A program made the position numbers and the translations under genes. This document shows positions 1 to 8,207 of a stretch of 37,945 bases of DNA, piece by piece (position 1 is the first letter of the stretch; the number at the start of each line of letters is the position of its first letter). The stretch is from Thermoproteota archaeon (GTDB lineage Archaea; Thermoproteota; Bathyarchaeia; Bathyarchaeales; Bathycorpusculaceae): positions 1 through 37,945 of the forward strand of contig JAAZBP010000084.1 of the NCBI GenBank assembly GCA_012513715.1, given 5' to 3'. The notes under the pieces were generated by a model. It made no database searches, was not told where the DNA came from, and was given only the letters and a program-made list of their open reading frames with translations.

Positions 1-206
1 ATGGGTAGCAGATATACCCTACCTGATAATCGAGGATCAGTTTGTATAGTGGCTACATTTGGATTGATTAAAACGGTTTTTATACCTTCTTCATTTAGAG
101 CTTTTAGGCATTGACTACCAGAGTAATCGAATTCTGCGGCTTCACCAATTTTAATGGCGCCACTTCCCAGAACTAGTACTTTCTGTATCCAATCTAACTT
201 GGGCAT
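1..206 (-). CDS. carB: Carbamoyl-phosphate synthase large subunit, second copy (N-terminal part only)
   Basis: Reading leftwards from an ATG at 206, the first 68 residues start [16 protein letters not shown] and run into the window edge without a stop. They match the start of the first ATP-grasp half of CarB (motifs [25 protein letters not shown]) and agree with the complete CarB at 1485-4658 at roughly 70% of positions, so this is a diverged paralogue and not a recent duplication. The ATG lies one base after the carA stop codon, so carA and this copy are almost certainly co-translated. By family, CarB makes carbamoyl phosphate from bicarbonate, ATP and ammonia delivered by CarA. Whether this copy is full length cannot be seen here. 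It is most simply the partner of the adjacent carA, leaving the role of the other copy open. Confidence 0.93.
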   Translation of the reverse strand, partial: MPKLDWIQKVLVLGSGAIKIGEAAEFDYSGSQCLKALNEEGIKTVLINPNVATIQTDPRLSGRVYLLP

Positions 207-207
207 T

Positions 208-1347
208 TTAGTGAACCTCTAAATTTTTAGCAAAAACATCAAACAATAATTCGGTATCATAAGGCCCAGGTGAAGCTTCAGGATGCCATTGCACAGCAAA
301 AACAGGTTTGTTCTTGTGACGAATACCTTCTGTGGTTTTATCGTTTGGGTTTATGAACCAAGGCTCAAGCTGGGTCGCCTTAAGAGATTCCATGTTTATA
401 GCGTAACCATGATTTTGTGTTGTAATATAACAACGTCTATTGATTAAATCAAGCGCTGGCTGATTTTGTGCACGGTGACCGAATTTAAGTTTGTATGTGT
501 CTGCGCCCATAGCCAAAGCGATAATTTGAGCGCCTAGGCAAATGCCCATAACAGGCAATTTTTCACATAATTCTCTTATTGTTGCTACTGTTTGAATACA
601 TTTCTTTGGGTCACCTGGACCATTACTGAGCAAAATGCCATCAGGATTATAAAATAAAACATCATTTGCTGAAGTATCATAGGGTACGCGAACAACGTTT
701 ATTCCTCGTTTAAGCAGATTTCGTATAATACTATACTTTACTCCACAATCAATTAGCACAACTGTTTTTCTCCCGTTAACATTATAGGTTACTGGATTTT
801 TTGTTGTAACTTTCGCCACCAAATCAGTCAGGTTAGGATCAGCGATAGTCTTACAGTTCTCAAGCAAAACATCAAAGTTAGGGTCGTCGTTTTTTTCAAA
901 AACCTGCAGTAAACCAAGCATAACTCCACGGTTTCTAAGTTTCTTAGTTAATCTACGTGTATCTAAACCATAAATTCCAGGTATCCCCTCTCCAGATAAC
1001 CACTCATTTAGTGTACTTGAAGATGCCCAATGATATGGTTCATGGCATAAGTCATGAATTACTAAACCATTGACTTGAATTTTATCAGACTCAAAATATA
1101 AAGGTAAATCTAAATCAAGAACTTTTGATGGAACGCCATAATTGCCTACCAGAGGATAAGTTAAGCTTAAGATTTGACCCTTGTATGATGGATCAGTTAA
1201 AGCTTCTGGGTAACCAACCATCTGGGTTGAAAAGACTACTTCTCCAGAAGTTTTTCCAGTGGCACCAAAACCGTTACCTAGAAATAGTGTTCCGTCTTCT
1301 AGAACCAGAACTGCTTTTTTATTGCCGGTGGAATTAAAGTTTAGTAT
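208..1347 (-). CDS. carA: Carbamoyl-phosphate synthase small (glutaminase) subunit, apparent ATA start
   Basis: This is the glutamine amidotransferase subunit that releases ammonia for CarB, feeding arginine and pyrimidine synthesis. The class I amidotransferase triad is visible: Cys in GICLGAQ (about residue 270) and His/Glu in WHPEA (355/357). The first ATG in frame (1221) would cut off the family's conserved N-terminal strand. The frame stays open upstream and encodes [19 protein letters not shown], just what CarA starts with. Between the upstream in-frame stop and 1221 there is no ATG, GTG or TTG. A strong ribosome site GGAGGG (1358-1353) sits five bases before an ATA at 1347-1345, so I place the start there (379 residues, a normal CarA length). 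A sequencing or assembly error in the start codon is the alternative. The stop is one base before the second carB. Confidence 0.9.
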   Translation of the reverse strand: MLNFNSTGNKKAVLVLEDGTLFLGNGFGATGKTSGEVVFSTQMVGYPEALTDPSYKGQILSLTYPLVGNYGVPSKVLDLDLPLYFESDKIQVNGLVIHDLCHEPYHWASSSTLNEWLSGEGIPGIYGLDTRRLTKKLRNRGVMLGLLQVFEKNDDPNFDVLLENCKTIADPNLTDLVAKVTTKNPVTYNVNGRKTVVLIDCGVKYSIIRNLLKRGINVVRVPYDTSANDVLFYNPDGILLSNGPGDPKKCIQTVATIRELCEKLPVMGICLGAQIIALAMGADTYKLKFGHRAQNQPALDLINRRCYITTQNHGYAINMESLKATQLEPWFINPNDKTTEGIRHKNKPVFAVQWHPEASPGPYDTELLFDVFAKNLEVH

Positions 1348-1352
1348 TGAAA

Positions 1353-1358
1353 CCCTCC
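1353..1358 (-). promoter_or_regulatory. Shine-Dalgarno site that fixes the carA start
   Basis: GGAGGG on the minus strand, five bases upstream of the ATA codon at 1347. It is the only good ribosome site near the 5' end of carA. The internal ATG at 1221 would discard 42 conserved residues, so this site decides the start. Confidence 0.65.
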
Positions 1359-1400
1359 ACCTAATTTTGATTAGTACTCTTAAATGTTACCCATTTATTT

Positions 1401-1410
1401 CATATACCAA
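1401..1410 (-). promoter_or_regulatory. Candidate TATA box for carA-carB
   Basis: Minus-strand TTGGTATATG in the 137-base gap between the upstream carB stop and carA. An archaeal start site about 25 bases downstream would give a leader of roughly 30 bases. A T-rich tract (TTTTTTTGTTTT, near 1436-1447) lies between carB and this box and could terminate part of the upstream transcript, so carA-carB may be transcribed partly on its own. Confidence 0.4.
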
Positions 1411-1484
1411 AAAAGGAATCGTTTATCATCAGCATAAAACAAAAAAAGAGAGCATAATCAAAAATATTAGAAGATTGGGGCGGA

Positions 1485-4400
1485 TTAGCTTATTTGTAGG
1501 TTTATGTTATTTCGCAATGCATTAGCTAGACTATCAACTAATTCTAAATTCGTGAAAACTGGAACACCCAATTCAACAGCTTTTCTACGAATAAGGTAAC
1601 CGTCTGTAATCGCCTGTGCCACAATTCGATTTGGATGAGGTATATTGAATACAAAATTAATTTTCCGCTCAGCCAAAAGGTCGAGAGCATTAGGTTTCTT
1701 TCCTTCACTTATTTTATAAACTTTCTCGCACACAATACCATTTGCGGTTAATGCGTCAGCTGTGTGGCCAGTAGCAAGTATCCTGTAACCATTGTGCATA
1801 ATTTTTTTGGCAGTCTCAACAGCTTTTTCTTTTTCGCCGCCCACGCTTATAAGTATAGAATCGCCTGGTTTGGGTATTTTTGTACCACCAGCTATCATAG
1901 CTTTCAACAGAGCTTCCTCAAAACTTCTACCGAAGCAAGCAACTTCTCCAGTTGAAACCATTTCTACTCCAGTGATGGGGTCTGCACCCTCAAGACGCAT
2001 AAAAGAAAACTGTGGATATTTAACTCCAAATTTTTCAACTACCGCTTCTCCATCTTCGATTTTCTCGCCTAACATTGCGTTTGCAGCTATATCCATGAGG
2101 TTTTTACCTATTGCTTTGGAAACAAAAGGCATGCTTCTAGAAGCTCTGAGGTTACATTCTATGACGAATACATCACGGTTTTTTACTAAATATTGAATGT
2201 TGAAAGGACCTTTGATACATAGATCTCTTGCTATTTTCCTAGTTATTCTGCGTATCTTCTCTTTAGTTATCTCATCTATTGTCATAGCAGGTAAAGACAT
2301 TGTGGCGTCTCCGGAGTGTACACCAGCATTCTCTACATGTTCGATTATTGCACCTACAAAGACGTTTTCTCCATCGCAGACTCCGTCAACTTCAACTTCT
2401 CGAGCGTTTAACATGAACTTTGAAATCACTACTGGGTGTTCTTTTGAGACATCAGTTGCCTTTTTAAGGTAGTCTTCAAGTTGTGTTTCGTCATATGCAA
2501 CACTCATTGCAGACCCTGATAAAACGTAAGAAGGCCTAATTAGTACTGGATAACCAATTCTACTGGCGAAAACTTTAGATTTTTCTAAACTTTCTAGTTT
2601 ACTCCATTTGGGTTGCTCTATTTCCAAGTCATCTAGTAAATCACTAAATTTAGATCGATCTTCTGCACGGTCAATGTCTTTTGCAGTAGTTCCTAAAAGT
2701 TTTATTCCGTTTGCATCAAGTTTAAGTGCTAAATTGTTGGGTATTTGACCGCCTACACTAACTACTACACTAGGATGATTTTCTTTTTCCACAATGTCTA
2801 GTACACGCTCTAATGTTAACTCTTCAAAATACAGTTTATCTAAAACGTCAAAGTCAGTTGATACTGTTTCTGGGTTACAGTTTATCATAACTACTTCTTT
2901 AATTCCTCTTTCCTTCAAAGCCCAAGTAGTGTTAACGCAACACCAATCAAATTCTACACTAGAACCAATACGATAACAACCTGACCCTAATACGATTGCT
3001 TTGTTTGATTCAGAGAAATTTACTTCATCAGTTTTATCACTGTTGTAGGTACAATAGAGATAGTTTGCTTTTTCAGACCACCGTTTTGCTGTTTGAATTT
3101 GTTTAACTGCAGGTTTAATGTTGAATATTGAACGGAGTTCTCTAATTGTATCTTCATTCTTTCCGAAAAGTTCTCCAATTTTTTTGTCTGAGAACCCGAG
3201 AAGCTTTGCTTTCTTGAGACTTTCTTGAGTTAAGCCTGTCGCAGCTAATTCTTTTTCATATTCAACTATTTTTTTTATGCTCTCAAGAAAGAGGGGCACT
3301 ATTCCAGTTAATCTATTCACTTCTTCAATAGCTATTCCTTTTCGTATGGCTTCAACCACATAAAAAAGACGCTCATCTGTGGGATGTTTTAACTCGTTTT
3401 TAATAATGTTCAAGTCAGTCTCATTGAGTTGATTGGTCAACTCTCTACCGTTACCAATCATTCTTACTGCTTTCTGCAAGGCTTCCTCAAAAGTCTTACC
3501 GATAGACATGACCTCTCCGACAGATTTCATTTGTGTACCTAAACGACGGTTGAGGTTTCTGAATTTCTGGAAGTCCCATCTGGGCATTTTTACTACTATG
3601 TAATCAACAACAGGTTCCAAGATACCTGCAGGTTTCCCAGTGAGTTTATTGACTATTTCAGGTAATCTATAACCTAAAGCCATTTTTGCTGTGACATATG
3701 CAATAGGATAACCAGTTGCCTTAGAAGCTAAAGCAGAACTCCTTGATAATCTTGAATTGACTTCTATTACTTTGTATTCGCCTGTAACTGGGTGAACTGC
3801 ATATTGAATGTTACATTCTCCAACTAGACCAAGAGCTTTCAATACAGCAAAACTAGTAGATTTCAATTTTTGGAATTCTTCATCACTCACGGTTTGAGAG
3901 GGGGCAACTACTATACTGTCACCAGTATGAACACCCATAGGATCAAAATTTTCCATACTGCAAACAATCATGCAGTTATCATCTAAATCTCTCAAAACTT
4001 CATATTCTATTTCTTTCCATTTTCCAACATATTCTTCAACCAAAACCTGAGAGATTCTACTATGAACCAAACCAATCGAAGCAACACGCCGCAACTGTTC
4101 CTCATTAAATGCAGCACCAGTTCCTTGGCCACCTAGAGTGTAGGCTACCCTGACCATTACTGGATAACCTATTTCGTTTGCTGCTCGAACAGCTTCTTCT
4201 ATAGAATTCGCCTTTTTACTTTTTGGGATAGGTACACCAGCGTTGATCATTGTTTTTCGGAAAAGGTCTCTATCATCAGCTTTTTCTATCGCCTCAACGC
4301 TTGTACCTAAAACTTTGACGTTATACTTTTCTAGAATGCCTTTCTCTGCTAGTTCGGTCCCACAGTTCAAAGCTGTTTGACCTCCGAAACCAAGTAAAAT

Positions 4401-4658
4401 CCCATCTGGGCGCTCTTTTTCTATTACTTTTTCAGCGAATTCGGGAGTTATCGGTAAGAAGTAAGCTTTATCGCCAACGAATTTTTTATCAGTTTGTATT
4501 GTAGCTACGTTAGGGTTTATTAAAACAACTTCGATACCTTCTTCTTTTACGGCTTTAATAGCTTGGGCACCTGAGTAATCAAATTCGCCGGCCTCACCAA
4601 TTTTGATAGCGCCGCTTCCAAGAATCAGGACTTTTTTAATATTTTCGAATTTCGGCAT
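1485..4658 (-). CDS. carB: Carbamoyl-phosphate synthase large subunit (complete copy)
   Basis: Full-length CarB of 1057 residues (E. coli CarB is 1073). It has the usual two homologous halves, each with an ATP-grasp domain. The first begins [18 protein letters not shown] and contains NVATIQTD and GGQTALNCG. The second begins near residue 555 with VLGSGCYRIGSSVEFDW and contains NCNPETVSTD. A C-terminal MGS-like domain (from about residue 930, ISVGGEKEKAVETAKK) is where ornithine and nucleotides bind in studied enzymes. The ATG at 4658 directly abuts the argH stop codon, so it is in the argG-argH operon. It is oddly placed upstream of carA while carA has a second carB just behind it. It may serve the arginine branch while the other copy serves pyrimidines, but that is inference. 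Confidence 0.97.
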   Translation of the reverse strand: MPKFENIKKVLILGSGAIKIGEAGEFDYSGAQAIKAVKEEGIEVVLINPNVATIQTDKKFVGDKAYFLPITPEFAEKVIEKERPDGILLGFGGQTALNCGTELAEKGILEKYNVKVLGTSVEAIEKADDRDLFRKTMINAGVPIPKSKKANSIEEAVRAANEIGYPVMVRVAYTLGGQGTGAAFNEEQLRRVASIGLVHSRISQVLVEEYVGKWKEIEYEVLRDLDDNCMIVCSMENFDPMGVHTGDSIVVAPSQTVSDEEFQKLKSTSFAVLKALGLVGECNIQYAVHPVTGEYKVIEVNSRLSRSSALASKATGYPIAYVTAKMALGYRLPEIVNKLTGKPAGILEPVVDYIVVKMPRWDFQKFRNLNRRLGTQMKSVGEVMSIGKTFEEALQKAVRMIGNGRELTNQLNETDLNIIKNELKHPTDERLFYVVEAIRKGIAIEEVNRLTGIVPLFLESIKKIVEYEKELAATGLTQESLKKAKLLGFSDKKIGELFGKNEDTIRELRSIFNIKPAVKQIQTAKRWSEKANYLYCTYNSDKTDEVNFSESNKAIVLGSGCYRIGSSVEFDWCCVNTTWALKERGIKEVVMINCNPETVSTDFDVLDKLYFEELTLERVLDIVEKENHPSVVVSVGGQIPNNLALKLDANGIKLLGTTAKDIDRAEDRSKFSDLLDDLEIEQPKWSKLESLEKSKVFASRIGYPVLIRPSYVLSGSAMSVAYDETQLEDYLKKATDVSKEHPVVISKFMLNAREVEVDGVCDGENVFVGAIIEHVENAGVHSGDATMSLPAMTIDEITKEKIRRITRKIARDLCIKGPFNIQYLVKNRDVFVIECNLRASRSMPFVSKAIGKNLMDIAANAMLGEKIEDGEAVVEKFGVKYPQFSFMRLEGADPITGVEMVSTGEVACFGRSFEEALLKAMIAGGTKIPKPGDSILISVGGEKEKAVETAKKIMHNGYRILATGHTADALTANGIVCEKVYKISEGKKPNALDLLAERKINFVFNIPHPNRIVAQAITDGYLIRRKAVELGVPVFTNLELVDSLANALRNNINLQIS

Positions 4659-6164
4659 TTATTTTCTCACTTTTTTATTAAAGTCATTTTCTACTGATAA
4701 CTCTGAGATAGAATAAGTCTCCACAACATCATTGAGTTGTTTAGCTCTATTTTCATAAGTCTCTTTTATTTTGATAATTTCATCTTTTAGCAGCTGTAAA
4801 GCCTCAACCTTTTTTGCCAAAGTATTTTTAACTATTACCGGTGATGGCCCACCTTTAACCTGATAGGTTTCAACGAGTTTACGCGGATTACTGCATTCAC
4901 CTATATCCTCAGTTTTGACAGTTAACTTTAAGCCTACACTTTCATATGCAAGTTTTTCAATAAGCTGAGGTGTTGTATCAGGCAATGTTTTTTTGGAGGC
5001 GACCAATTCTTTTACTATTGATCCAGTAATTTTGTGAGCTGTACGAAAGGCAATATGATATTTTCTAACTAACATATTAGCTAATTCAGTAGCACCAACA
5101 AAGCCTACAGCTGCCTTATGTTCAACGTTACCTGAAACTTTTAAGTTAGGAATAAGTTTAGTGAAAATATTCAAAGACGCACATAAGTTATTGGTAGCAG
5201 CCCAAAGTTTAGGTGTCATTTCTTGAAAATCGAGGTTATAGGTAGAGGGTAAACTTTTAAGGGCAGCAATTACTGCCACATAGTCACCTATTATATAACT
5301 TGCTCTAGCGCGTATAACCTCAAGAACTTCAGGATTCTTCTTTTGAGGCATTATGCTACTTGTTGAAGTGAATTCATCAGGCAACTCAATTGTACCAAAA
5401 TCTGGTGAACTCCAAACAATTAAGTCCTCAGCTAGACGACTTAAATTCACTGCATTCAAAGCTAAATTAGCTAAAGTTTCAACTATGAAATCTCTACTAC
5501 CAACTGCGTCAATCGAGTTCTCTAGTACATCACTAAAACCTAGAAGTTCAGCAGTCCTACTACGATTTATGGGAAAACTGGTCGTTGCTAATGCACATGC
5601 ACCAAGAGGGCACAAGTTTACTCGAGAATAAGCATCGCGCATACGTTGCAGATCCCGGTCTAGAGCATCAAAATGGGATAGAAGATAGTGAGCAAAAGTT
5701 ACAGGCTGAGCTGGTTGAAGATGAGTATATGCTAATATTACTGTATCAACATGTTTTTCAGCTGTTACCAGAAGACTTTCTTGCATCTTTAATATTTCAA
5801 ACATAATTATTTGAAGTTCTTGACGAAGACGCATTCGGATGGCTGTTGCAACTTGATCATTTCGGCTTTTAGCAACATGCAGGTTCCCACCGATTTCTGG
5901 CCCTGTTTTAGCTAAAACAGACTCTTCTAAAGCCATATGAACATCTTCTGCATGAGGGTCAAGATTACTTGCTGACTGGGTTAAAAGCGCTTTGAGAAGT
6001 TTTACCCCGTCTTGCCAAGGAATAATTTTTTGCTCCATTAACATAACTACATGTGCTTTGTTAATCGAGATTACAGAATCGGATAGACATAAATCATTTT
6101 TTCTTGAAGAGGTAAAAGCGGCAACATCATCTCGAACATCACCCAGTCGTCCACCATGCAGCAT
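4659..6164 (-). CDS. argH: Argininosuccinate lyase
   Basis: Last step of arginine synthesis: argininosuccinate to arginine and fumarate. It belongs to the fumarase/aspartase superfamily, whose three conserved regions are visible: SRNDQVAT (residues 100-107), YTHLQPAQP (146-154, with the His used in the family) and the signature TSSIMPQKKNPE (about 268-279), which carries the catalytic serine loop. At 501 residues it is somewhat longer than the usual 450-470; the extra length is a C-terminal helical stretch. The ATG at 6164 is the only start: an in-frame TAA lies just upstream, and the GGAGGG there is an unusually long 15 bases from the ATG. Its stop touches the carB start and argG lies 44 bases upstream. 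Confidence 0.97.
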   Translation of the reverse strand: MLHGGRLGDVRDDVAAFTSSRKNDLCLSDSVISINKAHVVMLMEQKIIPWQDGVKLLKALLTQSASNLDPHAEDVHMALEESVLAKTGPEIGGNLHVAKSRNDQVATAIRMRLRQELQIIMFEILKMQESLLVTAEKHVDTVILAYTHLQPAQPVTFAHYLLSHFDALDRDLQRMRDAYSRVNLCPLGACALATTSFPINRSRTAELLGFSDVLENSIDAVGSRDFIVETLANLALNAVNLSRLAEDLIVWSSPDFGTIELPDEFTSTSSIMPQKKNPEVLEVIRARASYIIGDYVAVIAALKSLPSTYNLDFQEMTPKLWAATNNLCASLNIFTKLIPNLKVSGNVEHKAAVGFVGATELANMLVRKYHIAFRTAHKITGSIVKELVASKKTLPDTTPQLIEKLAYESVGLKLTVKTEDIGECSNPRKLVETYQVKGGPSPVIVKNTLAKKVEALQLLKDEIIKIKETYENRAKQLNDVVETYSISELSVENDFNKKVRK

Positions 6165-6208
6165 TTTTGACGTTTTTTACCCTCCCTCAACTACTTTCTT
6201 ATGCTATT

Positions 6209-7411
6209 TTAGGGTTTCTTGCTCGCTTTCTTAAGTGTATTATAAATTCTGGTTTGCATACCCCATAGTTCTATAAACCCTTTTGAGGATGATTGATCAA
6301 AAGTTGTCTTGATATTATAGTTCGCCAAGTTTTTATCATAAAGCGACATCGGTGATGAACGACCAATAACTTGGAGACCGCCCTTGTAAAGTTTGAGTTT
6401 GACTTCTCCGCTTACTTTTTCCTGTGAACAATTAATAAACGCATCTAAATCATCTTTTAAAGGATCAACCCATAATCCAGCGTACGCTAAGAAAACCCAT
6501 TGGGCATCAATCTGTTGTTTGAATAAAACTTCATGGCGAGTCATAACCATCTTCTCTAAATCTTTATGGGCTTCTAAAATAACAGTCGCAGCAGGACATT
6601 CATAGACCTCACGTGATTTTATTCCCACTAAACGGTCTTCAATATGATCTATACGACCTACACCATGTTTACCTGCTATGCTATTAACTTCTTTAATAAG
6701 TAATAGAGGCGCCATTTTCTTGCCGTTGACTTTGACGGGCACACCTGCCTCAAAAGTTATAGTGATTAACTCTGGTTTGTCAGGTGCTTTTTGGGGTGAA
6801 ACAGTCCAGTCATATGCATCTTCCGGAGGTTCTTGATTTGCATCCTCAAGAAGACCACATTCTATAGCGCGGCCCCAAATGCTAGCATCAATGCTATATT
6901 TTTTTGCATCTTCAGAAATCGGGATTCCTTTTGTTTGTGCATAAGCGATTTCTTCTTCACGTGTTAATCCCCAATCACGTATTGGTGCTAGGACCTTTTT
7001 GTCAGGAGCAAGAGAACTAAGAGTTATATCAAACCGTACTTGGTCATTTCCTCTTCCTGTACAACCATGAACTAAACCTGTGGCACCTTCCTTTGCTGCG
7101 ATTTCAACCATTTTTTTGGCGATTAATGGTCTGGATAGACTTGTGCTTATTGGATATTTACCTTCATAAAGAGCATTAGCTTTGATTGCTGGAAAAACAT
7201 ATTCTTTTGCGAATTCTTCTTTGGCGTCAATTGAAAAATGTTTGATAACCCCAAGTTTTTGGGCTTTTTCTTCTGCTGCTTTTAGGTCTTCACCTTGACC
7301 AACATCAACTGTTACAGTAATTACTTGCGCATTACATTTCTCTTGGAGGTATTTGATTAATACTGATGTATCTAATCCTCCAGAATAAGCTAACACGAAT
7401 TTTTCAGACAT
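6209..7411 (-). CDS. argG: Argininosuccinate synthase
   Basis: Condenses citrulline and aspartate using ATP. The N-terminal PP-loop AYSGGLDTS (residues 8-16) and the following VTVDVGQGED are diagnostic. The segments VHGCTGRGNDQVRF, APIRDWGL and the C-terminal WGMQTRI fit the family, and 400 residues is the normal length. It is the first gene of the minus-strand operon argG-argH-carB-carA-carB. The leader ends in a strong ribosome site (GGGGGAG, about eight bases before the ATG). Its promoter region (7465-7525) shares a long block with the lysW promoter and is divergent from the HTH-ACT regulator at 7538. The missing ornithine carbamoyltransferase (argF) is not in the window. Confidence 0.98.
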   Translation of the reverse strand: MSEKFVLAYSGGLDTSVLIKYLQEKCNAQVITVTVDVGQGEDLKAAEEKAQKLGVIKHFSIDAKEEFAKEYVFPAIKANALYEGKYPISTSLSRPLIAKKMVEIAAKEGATGLVHGCTGRGNDQVRFDITLSSLAPDKKVLAPIRDWGLTREEEIAYAQTKGIPISEDAKKYSIDASIWGRAIECGLLEDANQEPPEDAYDWTVSPQKAPDKPELITITFEAGVPVKVNGKKMAPLLLIKEVNSIAGKHGVGRIDHIEDRLVGIKSREVYECPAATVILEAHKDLEKMVMTRHEVLFKQQIDAQWVFLAYAGLWVDPLKDDLDAFINCSQEKVSGEVKLKLYKGGLQVIGRSSPMSLYDKNLANYNIKTTFDQSSSKGFIELWGMQTRIYNTLKKASKKP

Positions 7412-7464
7412 TTATCTGCTCCCCCATTTTTTGTTTTAAAGTATTCCCTGTACCTTGAGGGCTG

Positions 7465-7526
7465 TATTTTTAAACGTTGTGACTTTTTTGCCACTTAAGA
7501 AGCTTTAAATGTACCATTTGATACAT
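7465..7526. promoter_or_regulatory. Divergent promoter/operator of argG and the HTH-ACT regulator
   Basis: A TATA-like box faces each way: minus-strand GTTTAAAAATA (7475-7465), giving argG a leader of about 34 bases, and plus-strand CTTTAAAT (7503-7510), whose predicted start lies only a few bases before the regulator ATG at 7538. Between and over them are two dyads: TTGTGAC (7477-7483), six T, GCCACTT (imperfect), and a perfect ATGTA-N8-TACAT (7509-7526). Bases 7468-7525 align without gaps to 26030-26087 in front of lysW at 44 of 58 positions. The TATA-to-ATG distance is also matched (64 versus 63 bases). It probably binds an amino-acid-responsive repressor; which one is not visible. Confidence 0.75.
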
Positions 7527-7537
7527 CACACAAACAC

Positions 7538-8116
7538 ATGACAATAGCACAGAATGTTCGAAACCATCTACGAAATAAGCCATATTTACTGGAAGCTTTA
7601 GAAAAAGGCATCGTAAATCTAAGCGAACTTTCAAGACAGATTCAAAAAGAACTAAAAACAGATAATGCAAGTGCAATTAAAGCTGCTTTGAGACGATATT
7701 CTGAGGAACTACAGAAACACAGGCAAAAAAGGGAAGAAAAAGTCCTTCAACTTCTAAAACGCAGCGGAATAGCGATTTATGACCGTAAATCAGTAATTAT
7801 CACCTCAAAAGAACTTGAATCAAATACAGGAATGAAAGTTGATTTACTAGATAAATTTGTTTATCTCCTTGATAGAAGCGATTTACCTGACCGAATAAAT
7901 GCATTGGTTAAACACGAAAATTGTACGATGATGGTAATTCATTCTCCAGAGGAATTAGAAGCAACACCAGGTGTCGTAGCATTTTTAGCCACATTACTCG
8001 CAGAACAACACATTAACATTGTTGAATTCATATCCTGTTGGACTGAAACTATAATGGTAGTTGATAAAAAAGACAGCCTAAAAGCATACGAAGTTCTATC
8101 TAACTTAATGGGTTGA
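7538..8116 (+). CDS. ACT-domain protein with N-terminal helix-turn-helix-like region (probable amino-acid sensor/regulator)
   Basis: 192 residues in two parts. Residues 1-75 are helical and basic and read like an HTH (LEKGIVNLSELSRQIQKEL, then AIKAALRRY). Residues about 110-190 have the ACT pattern (TMMVIHSPEELEATPGVVAFLATLLAEQHINIVEF), the family that binds free amino acids. No catalytic domain is present. It is the first gene ahead of threonine synthase, homoserine dehydrogenase and aspartate kinase, and faces argG across a shared promoter. It is therefore a good candidate for the regulator that links arginine and aspartate-family synthesis. The predicted transcript is nearly leaderless. 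DNA binding is inferred from the HTH-like segment only; it could act solely as a ligand-binding protein. Confidence 0.75.
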   Translation: MTIAQNVRNHLRNKPYLLEALEKGIVNLSELSRQIQKELKTDNASAIKAALRRYSEELQKHRQKREEKVLQLLKRSGIAIYDRKSVIITSKELESNTGMKVDLLDKFVYLLDRSDLPDRINALVKHENCTMMVIHSPEELEATPGVVAFLATLLAEQHINIVEFISCWTETIMVVDKKDSLKAYEVLSNLMG

Positions 8117-8166
8117 ACTGTCCAATGGTGAGCAACAAAATTAATAATCATTAGTAAATATCTGTG

Positions 8167-8176
8167 GATATATACG
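8167..8176 (+). promoter_or_regulatory. Candidate internal TATA box for threonine synthase
   Basis: GATATATACG about 35 bases before the thrC ATG, in the 91-base gap after the ACT regulator. This spacing would give a leader of roughly 10 bases. It suggests thrC-hom-lysC can be transcribed apart from the regulator. Confidence 0.4.
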
Positions 8177-8207
8177 AACAGTCGATTACCTAACGGAAGA
8201 TGCGAAA

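Noticed and set aside
1-206. Recent tandem duplication of carB
   Set aside because: The two N-termini differ at about 30% of residues and the spacing to neighbours differs, so the copies are old paralogues.
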